Assembly: GCF_914484835.1 (NCBI RefSeq)
Contig: NZ_CAJZAR010000068.1
Span: 62,001 to 126,000, forward strand
Reading direction: 5' to 3'
Length of the DNA stretch: 64,000 nt
From: Paraburkholderia tropica
Lineage (GTDB): Bacteria > Pseudomonadota > Gammaproteobacteria > Burkholderiales > Burkholderiaceae
Part shown: positions 46,895 through 55,126 of the stretch, in pieces
Position numbering within the stretch: position 1 is the stretch's first letter
Layout: every line of letters begins with the position of its first letter
Notes under the pieces: generated by a model
Databases searched by the model: none
What the model saw: the letters and a program-made list of their open reading frames with translations, nothing else
Told to the model about the DNA's origin: nothing
Position numbers and translations under genes: made by a program

Positions 46895-46920
46895 CGCCGC
46901 GCGTCAGGAAGCGCGCGGCG
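46895..46920. terminator. GC-rich hairpin between convergent DUF1488 genes
   Basis: CGCCGCGCG (46895-46903), an 8-base loop (tcaggaag), then CGCGCGGCG (46912-46920): a perfect 9-bp stem. Positioned 36 bp after one stop and 26 bp before the other. It lacks a clear T-tract on either side, so it is a possible two-way terminator of modest strength. Confidence 0.5.
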
Positions 46921-46945
46921 CATCGGTTTAAACCATCACCCCGTT

Positions 46946-47212
46946 TCAATAAAAATCGCGCGCAAACAGCGGACAGCGTCCCGCTATCGCGCGATGCGGA
47001 ATGACGCGCTGCGCCACCGCTTCGATACGGCTGCGATGCCGGTCGAACGCGGCGATCAGGCTGTCGCGGCGCGAACGGTTCGCGCCGAAATGATCTTCTA
47101 TGGCTTCGAGCGACAACTCGCAAATAATCTCGACGCCATCGACGAAAGCCGGAAAGGCGAGCGTGCGATTCGGCGTCCAGGATGCGGGGCCGGATGTGAA
47201 GTTTATTAACAA
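46946..47212 (-). CDS. DUF1488 family protein, paralogue of 46599 gene
   Basis: An 88-residue protein with the same layout as the opposing gene: INFTSGPASWTPNRTLAFPAF, VDGVEIICELSLEAIEDHFG, then an AAFDRHRSRIEAVAQRVI helix. The start is TTG at 47212, supported by GGGAG 7 bp upstream; the frame has no better ATG in this position. The two DUF1488 copies are convergent around a hairpin. Likely an ancient duplication, since they are only loosely similar. Confidence 0.75.
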   Translation of the reverse strand: MLINFTSGPASWTPNRTLAFPAFVDGVEIICELSLEAIEDHFGANRSRRDSLIAAFDRHRSRIEAVAQRVIPHRAIAGRCPLFARDFY

Positions 47213-47308
47213 CGTCGTTCTCCCACGGAAGCGCGCCCTATGCGCGCTGGGTGGAAGCGCAATTCCCGCTCCCGACATCGCCACACCGCGGCATCGAATC
47301 AATAAATA

Positions 47309-48214
47309 TCAGTCGCCGATCATCTCGGGAATCCGCGCCTTCAACGCGTCGATCGCCACGCGCGTCTTCGCGCGTAAATGGCGCGCCTGCGGCCACACCG
47401 CGTAAATCTCCTGCGAACGCACGCGATAGCTGTCGAGCACCGGCACGAGCGCGCCGCTCTCCACATGGCGCGCGATCAGCCAGCACGGCAGCCACGCCAG
47501 CCCGTGACCGTCGATGGCGGCGGACGCGATCGCCTGAATATCGTCCATGCTGATCTGCGTGCGGATGCGCACCGGACGCGGCTCGGCATCGGCCCCGCGC
47601 GCGTCCCACGGTGCGATGGCGCCGCCGCGCGAATAAGCGATGCCCGCGTGATCGGCGAGATCGGCGAGACTCGCGGGCGTGCCGTGTTGCGCGAGATACG
47701 CAGGCGACGCGGCAATCACGATGTGCTGCGTGCCGAGATGGCGCGCCGCCAGCGTGGTGCTGTCGCGCAACGCGCCGATGCGCACCGCGAGATCCAGCCC
47801 TTCCTCGATCAGATCCGTGTAGCGGTCGGTGAACGACAGATCGATCTGCAACTGCGGATACGCCTTCGCGAGATCGAGCAGCACGGGCGCGACGCACCAA
47901 TGGCCGAAGGCCTCGGGCACGCTCACGCGCAGCCGCCCGGCGGGCTCCACGCGGCTCGTGTCGAGCGCGGCCTCGGCGCTGTCGAGTTCCGCGAGCGCGC
48001 GCACACAACGCTCGTAATAGCCCTGGCCCTCGGTCGTCAGCGTCTGGCTGCGCGTACTGCGATGAAGCAGGCGCACGCCCAGCCGCGCCTCCAGCCGCGT
48101 GATCGCCTTGCCGACCGCCGAACGCGTGAGATTCAACCGCTCGGCCGCCAGCGCGAAGCTGCCCGCCTCCACGACCTGCACGAAGGTCGCGACGCCATCC
48201 AGTTTGTCGTTCAT
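47309..48214 (-). CDS. LysR-family regulator next to DHA2 exporter
   Basis: A 301-residue LysR protein. The HTH spans about 18-55 (GSFALAAERLNLTRSAVGKA) followed by EARLGVRLLHRSTRSQTLT; effector domain from about residue 90. The start ATG 48214 (MNDKLDGVATFV) is the first that aligns with the family. A palindromic LysR-type site lies in the 127-bp gap to the divergent MFS gene. Confidence 0.92.
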   Translation of the reverse strand: MNDKLDGVATFVQVVEAGSFALAAERLNLTRSAVGKAITRLEARLGVRLLHRSTRSQTLTTEGQGYYERCVRALAELDSAEAALDTSRVEPAGRLRVSVPEAFGHWCVAPVLLDLAKAYPQLQIDLSFTDRYTDLIEEGLDLAVRIGALRDSTTLAARHLGTQHIVIAASPAYLAQHGTPASLADLADHAGIAYSRGGAIAPWDARGADAEPRPVRIRTQISMDDIQAIASAAIDGHGLAWLPCWLIARHVESGALVPVLDSYRVRSQEIYAVWPQARHLRAKTRVAIDALKARIPEMIGD

Positions 48215-48259
48215 TGGTGCCTTAGGGGAATCTGCAAAGGGACGCAAACGCGTCAATAC

Positions 48260-48274
48260 GGGAATTCTATTCCC
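48260..48274. promoter_or_regulatory. Palindromic LysR-type operator
   Basis: GGGAAT-TCT-ATTCCC is a perfect palindrome with 6-bp arms. Its 15-bp size matches the palindrome at 37410-37424 beside another LysR/MFS pair. It is 46 bp upstream of the LysR ATG and 68 bp upstream of the MFS ATG. Confidence 0.6.
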
Positions 48275-48341
48275 ATAAACTGACTGTAGCCGATTCAACT
48301 ACGCCGCCACAACCCGGCGGCGCACTCTCCCTGGAGTCCCC

Positions 48342-49937
48342 ATGCAGTTATCCGAACTCGGGCGCGACCTCGCCCAAGACGAGCGGCGCCCCGCGCAAAC
48401 GCGCCAGAACACGCTCGCGCTGATCGCCGTCTGCCTCGCCGCCATGATGTTCTCGCTCGAAATCTCCAGCGTGCCGATGATCCTGCCGACGCTCGAAGTC
48501 GTGCTGCACGGCGACTTCAAGCAGATGCAATGGATCATGAACGCCTACACGCTCGCCTGCACGACCGTGCTGATGGCGACCGGCACGCTCGCCGACCGCT
48601 TCGGCCGCAAGCGCGTGTTCGTCGTCACCATCGTCCTGTTCGGCGCGGCGTCGTGGCTGTGCGGACTGGCATCGAGCACGACGGCGCTGATCGCCAGCCG
48701 CTTCGTGCAAGGCGCGAGCGGCGGCGCGATGCTGATTTGCCTCGTCGCCGTGCTCTCGCATCAATTCCCGCAAGGCGCGCCGCGCGCGCGGGCATTCAGT
48801 GCGTGGGGCATCGTGCTCGGCATCGGCCTCGGATTCGGGCCGCTGGTGGGCGGCGCGATCGTCGCGCTGTCGAGCTGGAAATGGGTGTTCTGGGTCCACG
48901 TGCTGATCGCCGTCGCGACGCTCGGCCTCGCGCTCGCGGGCGTGCGCGAATCGCGCGATCCGCAGGCGCGCAAGCTCGACGTGGCCGGCATGATCACGCT
49001 CTCGGCCTCGGTGTTCGGCTTCGTCTGGACCATCACGCAGGGCGCGGACAGCGGCTTCTTCAGCGCGTCGAGCTTGAGCGTGCTCGCCGCGAGCGCGGCC
49101 AGTTTCGCAGCCTTCGTCGCGATCGAATTGCGCGTCGCGCATCCGATGTTCGACTTCTCCGTGTTCAAGGTGCGCCGCTTTTCGGGCGCGCTGCTCGGCT
49201 CGGTCGGCATGAACTTCAGCTTCTGGCCGTTCATCATTTATTTGCCGATCTATTTCCAGAGCGTGCTGCGCGAAGGCCCGCTCGCCTCGGGGCTGTCGCT
49301 GCTCGCCTACACGCTGCCGACGCTCGTGTTCCCGCCGATCGGCGAACGCCTCGCGCTGCGCTACCGGCCCGCGCTGGCGATTCCGGCGGGCCTGTTCACG
49401 ATTGGGCTCGGCTTCCTGCTGATGCGCGCGGGCAGCGCGCTCGGCCACGGCGACGCGCTGGCCGTGCTGCCCGGCTGCCTCGTGGCGGGCGCGGGGCTCG
49501 GCATGACCAACACGCCGGTCACGAACACGACGACCGGCTCCGTGTCGGCGGATCGCGCGGGCATGGCTTCGGGCATCGACATGAGCGCGCGCATGGTCAC
49601 GCTCGCCATCAATATCGCGCTGATGGGGGCGCTGCTCGTGGCGGGCGTTGCGCATCGTCTGCAAGATGCGTTGGGCCGCAATGTGGAGGGCGTGTCGTGG
49701 CAAGCGCTGGCCGCGCGCGTGGCGGCGGGCAATCTCACGCCCGGCGATGCGTTGAGCGCGCACGCGGGCTTCGATGCCGCGAGCGTTGACGCACACGCCT
49801 TCGAAGCGCATTTCGAACCGATCGCGCGCGCCGCGCTCGAAGCCGGTTTCCACGCACTGATGCTTTATGGCGGCCTCGCGGTCTGCACGCTCGCGGTGCT
49901 GAGCTACCTGATGTTCTCGCGCGGCGAATCGCGCTGA
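48342..49937 (+). CDS. MFS multidrug exporter, 14-helix DHA2 type
   Basis: A 531-residue EmrB/QacA-type exporter with about 14 helices. LEISSVPMILPTLEVVL lies in TM1, WIMNAYTLACTTVLMATGTLADRFGRKR contains the DHA2 loop motif after TM2, and GIVLGIGLGFGPLVGGAI is the antiporter motif C. GGAG lies 5 bp before the ATG. It faces a LysR gene with a palindromic site between them. Drug or toxic metabolite export is likely; no adaptor or outer-membrane gene accompanies it. Confidence 0.93.
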   Translation: MQLSELGRDLAQDERRPAQTRQNTLALIAVCLAAMMFSLEISSVPMILPTLEVVLHGDFKQMQWIMNAYTLACTTVLMATGTLADRFGRKRVFVVTIVLFGAASWLCGLASSTTALIASRFVQGASGGAMLICLVAVLSHQFPQGAPRARAFSAWGIVLGIGLGFGPLVGGAIVALSSWKWVFWVHVLIAVATLGLALAGVRESRDPQARKLDVAGMITLSASVFGFVWTITQGADSGFFSASSLSVLAASAASFAAFVAIELRVAHPMFDFSVFKVRRFSGALLGSVGMNFSFWPFIIYLPIYFQSVLREGPLASGLSLLAYTLPTLVFPPIGERLALRYRPALAIPAGLFTIGLGFLLMRAGSALGHGDALAVLPGCLVAGAGLGMTNTPVTNTTTGSVSADRAGMASGIDMSARMVTLAINIALMGALLVAGVAHRLQDALGRNVEGVSWQALAARVAAGNLTPGDALSAHAGFDAASVDAHAFEAHFEPIARAALEAGFHALMLYGGLAVCTLAVLSYLMFSRGESR

Positions 49938-50047
49938 ATCAGGATGCTTTTTGGGCAAGCGAGCCGCCGATCTATGTCATATTGGCGGTCTCGCGCGCGG
50001 CCCTCGTGCCGCCGCCTTCCCATTCGACTCAACCGCCCTATGGAGCG

Positions 50048-51724
50048 ATGAAAGCACACCGGCCGTTCGCGCGTAGCATTCGATTCCACGCGGCCGCCGG
50101 CGCGGCGCTCACGTTCCTCGCGAGCGGCGTCGCGCACGCGCAGCGCGCGCCCGACCTGCCGCTGCATTGCACCGATCTCGCGGGCGTGCTGCTGCCGCCC
50201 GCCGCCATCGCCCTGCCAACCGACGGCGCGCTCGTGCAGACCGCCACGATGATCGCCGCCACGGCCACCGGCAATCTGAACGGCGACTTCTGCCGCCTGA
50301 CCGGCGTGATCCGCGCGCAGACGGCGGGCGCGCCGGATATCCGCTTCGAAGTGAATCTGCCGAGCCGCTGGAATGGCCGCGCGCTGCAATTCGGCGGCGG
50401 CGGCTATAGCGGCGTGGTGGTGACCGGCACCGGACCGATGCCGTTCTCGCCCGACCGCGCGCCGCTCGCGCGCGGCTACGCCACCTTCGGCGACGACTCG
50501 GGCCACAACGGCGACTCGTCGGTCGCCACCTTCGGCCTGCTCGACGAAGCCGTGACGAACTTCGGCTACGCGCATCTGAAGAAAACCCACGACGTGGCGC
50601 TCGCGCTGATCGAACGCGGCTACGGACGCGTGCCCGAACACATGTATTTCGCAGGCGGCTCGACCGGCGGGCGCGAAGGCTACACGGTCATCCAGCGCTA
50701 TCCCGACGACTACGACGGCGTGATCGCCAATTCGCCCGCGCTGAATTTTTCCGGCGTGCGATTGATCGGCGTGGAAATCGGCCGGCTCGAATATCGCGTG
50801 CCGGGCGGCTATGTGCCGCCCGCGCTGCTCGAACGCGTCTACGCGCGCACGATGCAGGCGTGCGACAAGCTCGACGGCACGGCGGACGGCATCATCAGCA
50901 ATGTCGTGGCCTGCCGCGCGCTGGAACCGCAGATCATCGATTCGCTGCGCTGTCCCGCCGATGCCACCGATCACAACGCCTCACACGATGCCCACGACGA
51001 TTGCCTCACGCCGCCGCAACTCGCGACGCTGCAAAAGCTGCGCGACGGTCTGCATCTGCCCTACGCGCTCGCCTGGAACGTCGACCGTTATCGCGGCTAC
51101 AACGTCTTTCAGGGCACGCGCTTCACGAGCACGCTCGGTCTCGCGCATGTGCCCGACCGTTCGCCGCAACTCACCTTCCGCGCGAACGGCTATCTCTACG
51201 CGCAGGGCGACGCGTACATCAAATACTTCATCACGCACGACCCGACCTTCGATTCGTCGAATTTCGACGTGATGCATCCGGGCCGCTATCAGCAGCGGCT
51301 CGCCATGCTTTCGGCGACCATCGGCGCGATGAATCCCGATGTCGCGCATTACATCGCGCGCGGCGGCAAGCTCATCACACTGCATGGTCTCGCCGATGAA
51401 GTGATCAGCCCGAATCAGACCATCGCCTGGTATGAGAACCTCGTCGCGCGTTACGGCGAGCCGCGCGTGGACAGCTTCATGCGGCTCTATATGGTGCCCG
51501 GTTATCAGCACGGCAACGGCGTGTTCATTCCGTCCGTCGATCTGATCGGCGCGCTCGACGATTGGGTGTCGCGCGGCATTGCGCCGGACGCGCTCGTGAC
51601 CACCGATATCGCACAGGACACCAATGGCCGCACGCGGCCCTTGTGCCGCTATCCCGCGTATCCGCGTTATCTCGGCAAGGGAAATCCCGATCGCGCGAGC
51701 AATTACGCGTGCGCGACGCCGTGA
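50048..51724 (+). CDS. Tannase/feruloyl esterase family protein lacking the usual cysteine pair
   Basis: A 558-residue exported esterase with signal peptide (1-31, ending GVAHA). The nucleophile is S205 (YFAGGSTGGREGY), the acid is in HGLADEVISPNQT, and the histidine in VPGYQHGNG. Family members normally have a cysteine just before the serine and another just after the histidine, forming a disulfide; here both are glycine. Other cysteines (HCTDL, DFCRL) remain. Substrates are plant phenolic esters by family. The start at 50048 is chosen for the signal peptide; the frame is open to 49982. Confidence 0.88.
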   Translation: MKAHRPFARSIRFHAAAGAALTFLASGVAHAQRAPDLPLHCTDLAGVLLPPAAIALPTDGALVQTATMIAATATGNLNGDFCRLTGVIRAQTAGAPDIRFEVNLPSRWNGRALQFGGGGYSGVVVTGTGPMPFSPDRAPLARGYATFGDDSGHNGDSSVATFGLLDEAVTNFGYAHLKKTHDVALALIERGYGRVPEHMYFAGGSTGGREGYTVIQRYPDDYDGVIANSPALNFSGVRLIGVEIGRLEYRVPGGYVPPALLERVYARTMQACDKLDGTADGIISNVVACRALEPQIIDSLRCPADATDHNASHDAHDDCLTPPQLATLQKLRDGLHLPYALAWNVDRYRGYNVFQGTRFTSTLGLAHVPDRSPQLTFRANGYLYAQGDAYIKYFITHDPTFDSSNFDVMHPGRYQQRLAMLSATIGAMNPDVAHYIARGGKLITLHGLADEVISPNQTIAWYENLVARYGEPRVDSFMRLYMVPGYQHGNGVFIPSVDLIGALDDWVSRGIAPDALVTTDIAQDTNGRTRPLCRYPAYPRYLGKGNPDRASNYACATP

Positions 51725-51802
51725 ATCGCTCGCACGCCGCGAACGTGTCGATGAGCAACGCTCAATGCCTCGCGATTTCGTAATGAATCGAAAGGGAAAG
51801 CC

Positions 51803-52591
51803 TTACACGGAGGAAGAACGGCTTGCGGCCCGTTGCGGAATCAACGCAACGCTCAGCACCATGAAAATCAGCAAAATGCCCGAGGCGTAAAAGCGGCTGA
51901 CATCGAGACCGCCCTGCGCAACCGGCTTATCGAGCAAGTCGCCGAGCGTCGCGCCAAGCGGCCGCGTCAGCACGAAGGCCGCCCAGAACAGCGCCGTGCG
52001 CGAGACACCGCGCCACAGCCACAGCAGCCCCACGACCACGAGGCCCGCGCCGAAAATCGCCGCGCCCATTTCGAAACCCAGACCGAGGCCGCCGCGATCG
52101 TCGCCCGCGACCCAGTCGCCGAGCGCGGTACCGAGCGTTTGCGAAAAGAGAATCGTGGCCCAATAAAACCATTCGACGCGCGGCGTGCTTACGCTCTCGA
52201 TCGACACGGTGCCTTCGCTGCGATACCAGATCGCGAGACTCAGCACGAGCAGCGCGACGATGATCGCCACGCCACCTGGATAACCGATTCCGAGCGAGCG
52301 GTCGCAGAAGTCGGCGAGCGTCGTGCCGAGCGTGGTGGTGGCGACGATCGTCGCCCAATAGAGCGCGGCGTTGAAATTTTGCGCGCGCACCTGAGCGGCG
52401 ACGAGCACGACAAAAGCCGCGAAAAAGATTAGCGTGCCGACGAGATAACCCAGATTCAACGACATGGTGACCCAGTCGCCGCCGGTTTCGCCCAGCGTGG
52501 TCGCGGCAATCTTGATGATCCAGAATCCGAGCGTGAGGGCGGGCACTTTCGTGGCCGCATCCAGCAAGGTTTTTTCCGTGGTGGTATTCAA
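51803..52591 (-). CDS. COG4705-type membrane protein with four DUF347 repeats
   Basis: About 262 residues, mostly membrane. Four related repeats are visible: KIAATTLGETGGDW, TIVATTTLGTTLADF, TILFSQTLGTALGDW and FVLTRPLGATLGDLL, each a half-hairpin with a conserved TLG-x-x-x-(G/A)-D core. Function unknown; the family is often beside two-component systems. The start is TTG at 52591, supported by GGAGG 6 bp upstream; an ATG at 52621 lacks a ribosome site. Confidence 0.85.
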   Translation of the reverse strand: MNTTTEKTLLDAATKVPALTLGFWIIKIAATTLGETGGDWVTMSLNLGYLVGTLIFFAAFVVLVAAQVRAQNFNAALYWATIVATTTLGTTLADFCDRSLGIGYPGGVAIIVALLVLSLAIWYRSEGTVSIESVSTPRVEWFYWATILFSQTLGTALGDWVAGDDRGGLGLGFEMGAAIFGAGLVVVGLLWLWRGVSRTALFWAAFVLTRPLGATLGDLLDKPVAQGGLDVSRFYASGILLIFMVLSVALIPQRAASRSSSV

Positions 52592-52733
52592 GGGCAGCCT
52601 CCAGAAGGACGCAACGTCCATGAAAACTGCCCACGCTATACGCAGGTGACTTAAGAGAACCTTACGGCGACGCAAAAACAGGATCGGGACCTTGATTCCT
52701 CAAGTTTCCAATTTATTTGCCGATACGTCGAGA

Positions 52734-52955
52734 ATGAATACAACTATCGCCCACGCACAAGCAGGCAGCATCATCCGCACCGCGACGAAACTCTTCGATC
52801 TCGTGCTGGAGGCCAGGCAGATCGATGCGCGCTCACCCGAAGCCATCGAGCTTTATAGCGAGATTGTGCACGGTGCACTGTGGCGCGCCGCGCCGCGCGC
52901 GACCATGACGGAACTGCTCGAACTGTTTGACGAGCCGGTTAGCGCGGTGGCTTAA
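52734..52955 (+). CDS. Small hypothetical protein
   Basis: A 73-residue, mainly helical, soluble protein (MNTTIAHAQAGSIIRTATK; ELYSEIVHGALWRAAPRATM). I recognise no family. A TTG start at 52692 is in frame but has no better ribosome site than the ATG. It lies between two convergent genes and may be a Burkholderiales orphan. Confidence 0.55.
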   Translation: MNTTIAHAQAGSIIRTATKLFDLVLEARQIDARSPEAIELYSEIVHGALWRAAPRATMTELLELFDEPVSAVA

Positions 52956-53004
52956 AAGCCGCTCGATCGCGCAAGGCGGCCTCGAAACATCGCGACGCCG
53001 ACGC

Positions 53005-53379
53005 TCAATGCCGGGCGTCGCGCGCGCTTTGCTCCTGCACGGTCAACACCGCTTCGGGCAATGCTTTCAGGCGTTCGATGGGAATGGGATCGCCGCTCTG
53101 ATCGGAAAAACCGTAAGTACCATCGGCGATTTTTTCTAGCGCGCGCTGAATATCGGCAATGCGCTGCACATTCATATTGCGCAGCGCCTGATTCGCAATA
53201 TCCTGCTCCATTCTCTGCGCGTCGTCTTCGTATTCCTGGGCTTCCGAGCCGGTGGATTCTTCGTCGTTACGCTCCGCGCCTATCGTGTTTTCCTCGCTGC
53301 CCAGCACGTCGCGCTGCATCGCGAGCAAGCGCTGACGCTGTTCCTCGATGAACGCTGCGCTCAATGTCTGTCCGGTCAT
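53005..53379 (-). CDS. DksA/TraR-family protein without zinc-binding cysteines
   Basis: A 124-residue protein. The N-terminal coiled-coil (IEEQRQRLLAMQRDVLGSEEN, DAQRMEQDIANQALRNM) and C-terminal YGFSDQSGDPIPIERLKALP are those of DksA/TraR proteins that enter the RNA-polymerase secondary channel. The usual four zinc cysteines are absent: the family's CxxCG motif appears as SDQSG, and no cysteine exists in the protein. GGAG is 7 bp before the ATG at 53379. It may still bind polymerase, as cysteine-poor relatives exist. Confidence 0.88.
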   Translation of the reverse strand: MTGQTLSAAFIEEQRQRLLAMQRDVLGSEENTIGAERNDEESTGSEAQEYEDDAQRMEQDIANQALRNMNVQRIADIQRALEKIADGTYGFSDQSGDPIPIERLKALPEAVLTVQEQSARDARH

Positions 53380-53436
53380 GTCGATTCTCCGAAGAACAGG
53401 CCGCGCGTTCATGCGCCAGGCCCTGGAGCCAATTCA

Positions 53437-53469
53437 CAGCGTCCAAGCAGCGTCCAAGCAGTGTCCAAG
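53437..53469. repeat. Three tandem 11-bp direct repeats
   Basis: Units cagcgtccaag, cagcgtccaag and cagtgtccaag are contiguous. They lie 58 bp upstream of the DksA-like start and have the same period and copy number as the array at 9800-9832, though a different sequence. One unit per helical turn suits cooperative protein binding. Confidence 0.7.
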
Positions 53470-53600
53470 CGCGCTCGCATTCAATCCGACAAATCGTTTA
53501 CATCCGATGAAAGCACCGGCCGCGCGCCGCCGGATTGGCTTATCGAGAATAGCACTCGCCCTGCGCAGCCCGATGCCTGGGCGGAAGACACCGCCACTCA

Positions 53601-53611
53601 AACTGTACTCT
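53601..53611 (+). promoter_or_regulatory. AACTGTACTCT motif, copy 1
   Basis: An exact 11-mer shared with 56244-56254 and 58835-58845, same orientation. It is 182 bp upstream of the LysR ATG. The strongest candidate binder is the MocR regulator encoded at 57349-58773. Confidence 0.5.
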
Positions 53612-53793
53612 CATCAACCGCGCCGATTTGTGCATTCTGCGACTCACTGTGTCCTTTTAATCTGTGACTCATGATGGCGTCGCATTCCTTCCACGCGACG
53701 CTTCGGATCAGGAGCGCAAAGCATGCAAGGAGTCGCAGACAGATGGACGGCGCGCACGTACGCGTTATTGCCGCGAACGGCAAGGAGCGGCGC

Positions 53794-54711
53794 ATGAACC
53801 TGCTCGAAGCCATGCGGATTTACGTGAGAGTGGTCGAGCGCGGCAGTATTTCAGGCGCCGCGCGCGATCTGGGCATCGGCCAGCCTGCCGTGAGCGAGCG
53901 GATCGAACGGCTGGAAAAATTTCTCGGCTGCCAATTGCTGCTGCGCAACGCGCGCACCTTCAAATGCACGCCAGAAGGCATCATCTTCCACGAACGCAGC
54001 AAGTCCGTGCTGGGCGCGGTCGAGCAGGCACTCGCGGAAGTGGCCAACGACGAGCAGATCGTCAAAGGCACGATCCGTATTGCCGCGCCGCACTGCTTTG
54101 GTGAAACGATCCTGCCGGAAGGTTTGAAGCGCGTGCGCGAGACCTATCCGCGGCTCGATATCGAACTCGTCTTGAACGACAAGATCGCCGATCTCGTGAC
54201 TGAAGGCGTCGATATTTCGTTTCGCCTCGGCCCGCTCGGTGACGGCGCGTATATTGCCTGGCCGCTCGGGCAGGTCCGTCGCCTGCTGGTGGCGTCGCCC
54301 GATTATCTGCTGCGCCACGCGGCCATCGATACCCCTTCGCAACTCGCGGAGCACAACTTCATTCGCGTGAAAGGCACGTTCGACGCGAACCAGTTGCCGC
54401 TCGCGCTCGACAGCGCCATCGTCGACAGCGTGCCGATCCGCACGACCATCAAAACCACGCACTGGCGGCCGATGTACGAGATGGTGATCGCGGGCGTCGG
54501 CATGGGCGTGCTGGAGGAACCGGCCGCGACCGCCGCCATCGAAGCGGGACGTCTCGTGCGTGTGCTGCCCGACTACGAGGTGCCCGCGCTGGCGCTGAAT
54601 CTGCTGATCCGTCCGCAACGGCCCGTGCCCGCGCGCGTGCGCAAGATCGTCGAAACCTTGAAGATGTTTGTGGCCGAGACTTTCGAACACCGCGAGAACG
54701 CCGAAGTCTGA
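53794..54711 (+). CDS. LysR-family transcriptional regulator
   Basis: A 305-residue LysR protein. The HTH is at about 17-54 (GSISGAARDLGIGQPAVSER), followed by EKFLGCQLLLRNARTFK; the effector domain starts near GTIRIAAPHCFG. ATG 53794 has AAGGAG about 6 bp upstream; the frame extends to 53671 but lacks family similarity. The motif AACTGTACTCT lies upstream, suggesting that it is itself regulated by MocR. No divergent partner is obvious. Confidence 0.9.
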   Translation: MNLLEAMRIYVRVVERGSISGAARDLGIGQPAVSERIERLEKFLGCQLLLRNARTFKCTPEGIIFHERSKSVLGAVEQALAEVANDEQIVKGTIRIAAPHCFGETILPEGLKRVRETYPRLDIELVLNDKIADLVTEGVDISFRLGPLGDGAYIAWPLGQVRRLLVASPDYLLRHAAIDTPSQLAEHNFIRVKGTFDANQLPLALDSAIVDSVPIRTTIKTTHWRPMYEMVIAGVGMGVLEEPAATAAIEAGRLVRVLPDYEVPALALNLLIRPQRPVPARVRKIVETLKMFVAETFEHRENAEV

Positions 54712-54896
54712 ATAAACGCTGCATCCTGAAGCGCGTCACGCAATACATTAATCAGGAATGCCATCGATTTTGTCGAACGATTTCGTTGGCCGTCTTTCGC
54801 GCCACTTCCGCTATCCCGCATCGCCTGCGCCACGTATTGATCGCCGGCGCAAGGCGATGCCATAATGCCCCAGCAGACCTTCAACAGGAGTCGGCC

Positions 54897-55040
54897 ATGA
54901 AACGTGAGTCGGGGAATCGCCGCCAGCGCTTTCTGCACGATCTGAAGTGGATTGCCATTCTCTGGTGCGTCGGTTTTGGCGCCACCGTGCTGCTGACCCT
55001 GCCGTTTCACTTCCTCGTCATGGCGATGATTCACAAATAG
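54897..55040 (+). CDS. Small membrane protein, 47 residues
   Basis: A basic N-terminal segment (MKRESGNRRQRFLHDLKW) is followed by a hydrophobic helix (IAILWCVGFGATVLL) and TLPFHFLVMAMIHK, giving one long or two short membrane segments. AGGAG lies 7 bp before the ATG, strongly supporting translation. Known small-protein families of this type accompany oxidases or transporters, but I cannot assign one. It precedes the GGDEF gene by 86 bp. Confidence 0.7.
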   Translation: MKRESGNRRQRFLHDLKWIAILWCVGFGATVLLTLPFHFLVMAMIHK

Positions 55041-55126
55041 CGCATCGCGCACCGAATTTCATCATACGAATCAGCGCGAATTTATTCCGCTGTTTCCGGC
55101 GCCTGGCACTCAAGTTCGCGCGGAAA

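Larger units (their letters stand above)
53380..53793. promoter_or_regulatory. Divergent region between DksA-like and LysR genes
   Basis: A 414-bp stretch without a credible gene (the open frames here lack a ribosome site and show no coding bias). It contains a triple 11-bp repeat (53437-53469) and the 11-mer AACTGTACTCT (53601-53611) that recurs in two promoters downstream. Confidence 0.6.

Noticed and set aside
53348-53674. 108-residue open frame between the DksA-like and LysR genes
   Set aside because: No ribosome site, Arg/Pro-rich, and it crosses the triple repeat and motif copy 1; better read as regulatory DNA.
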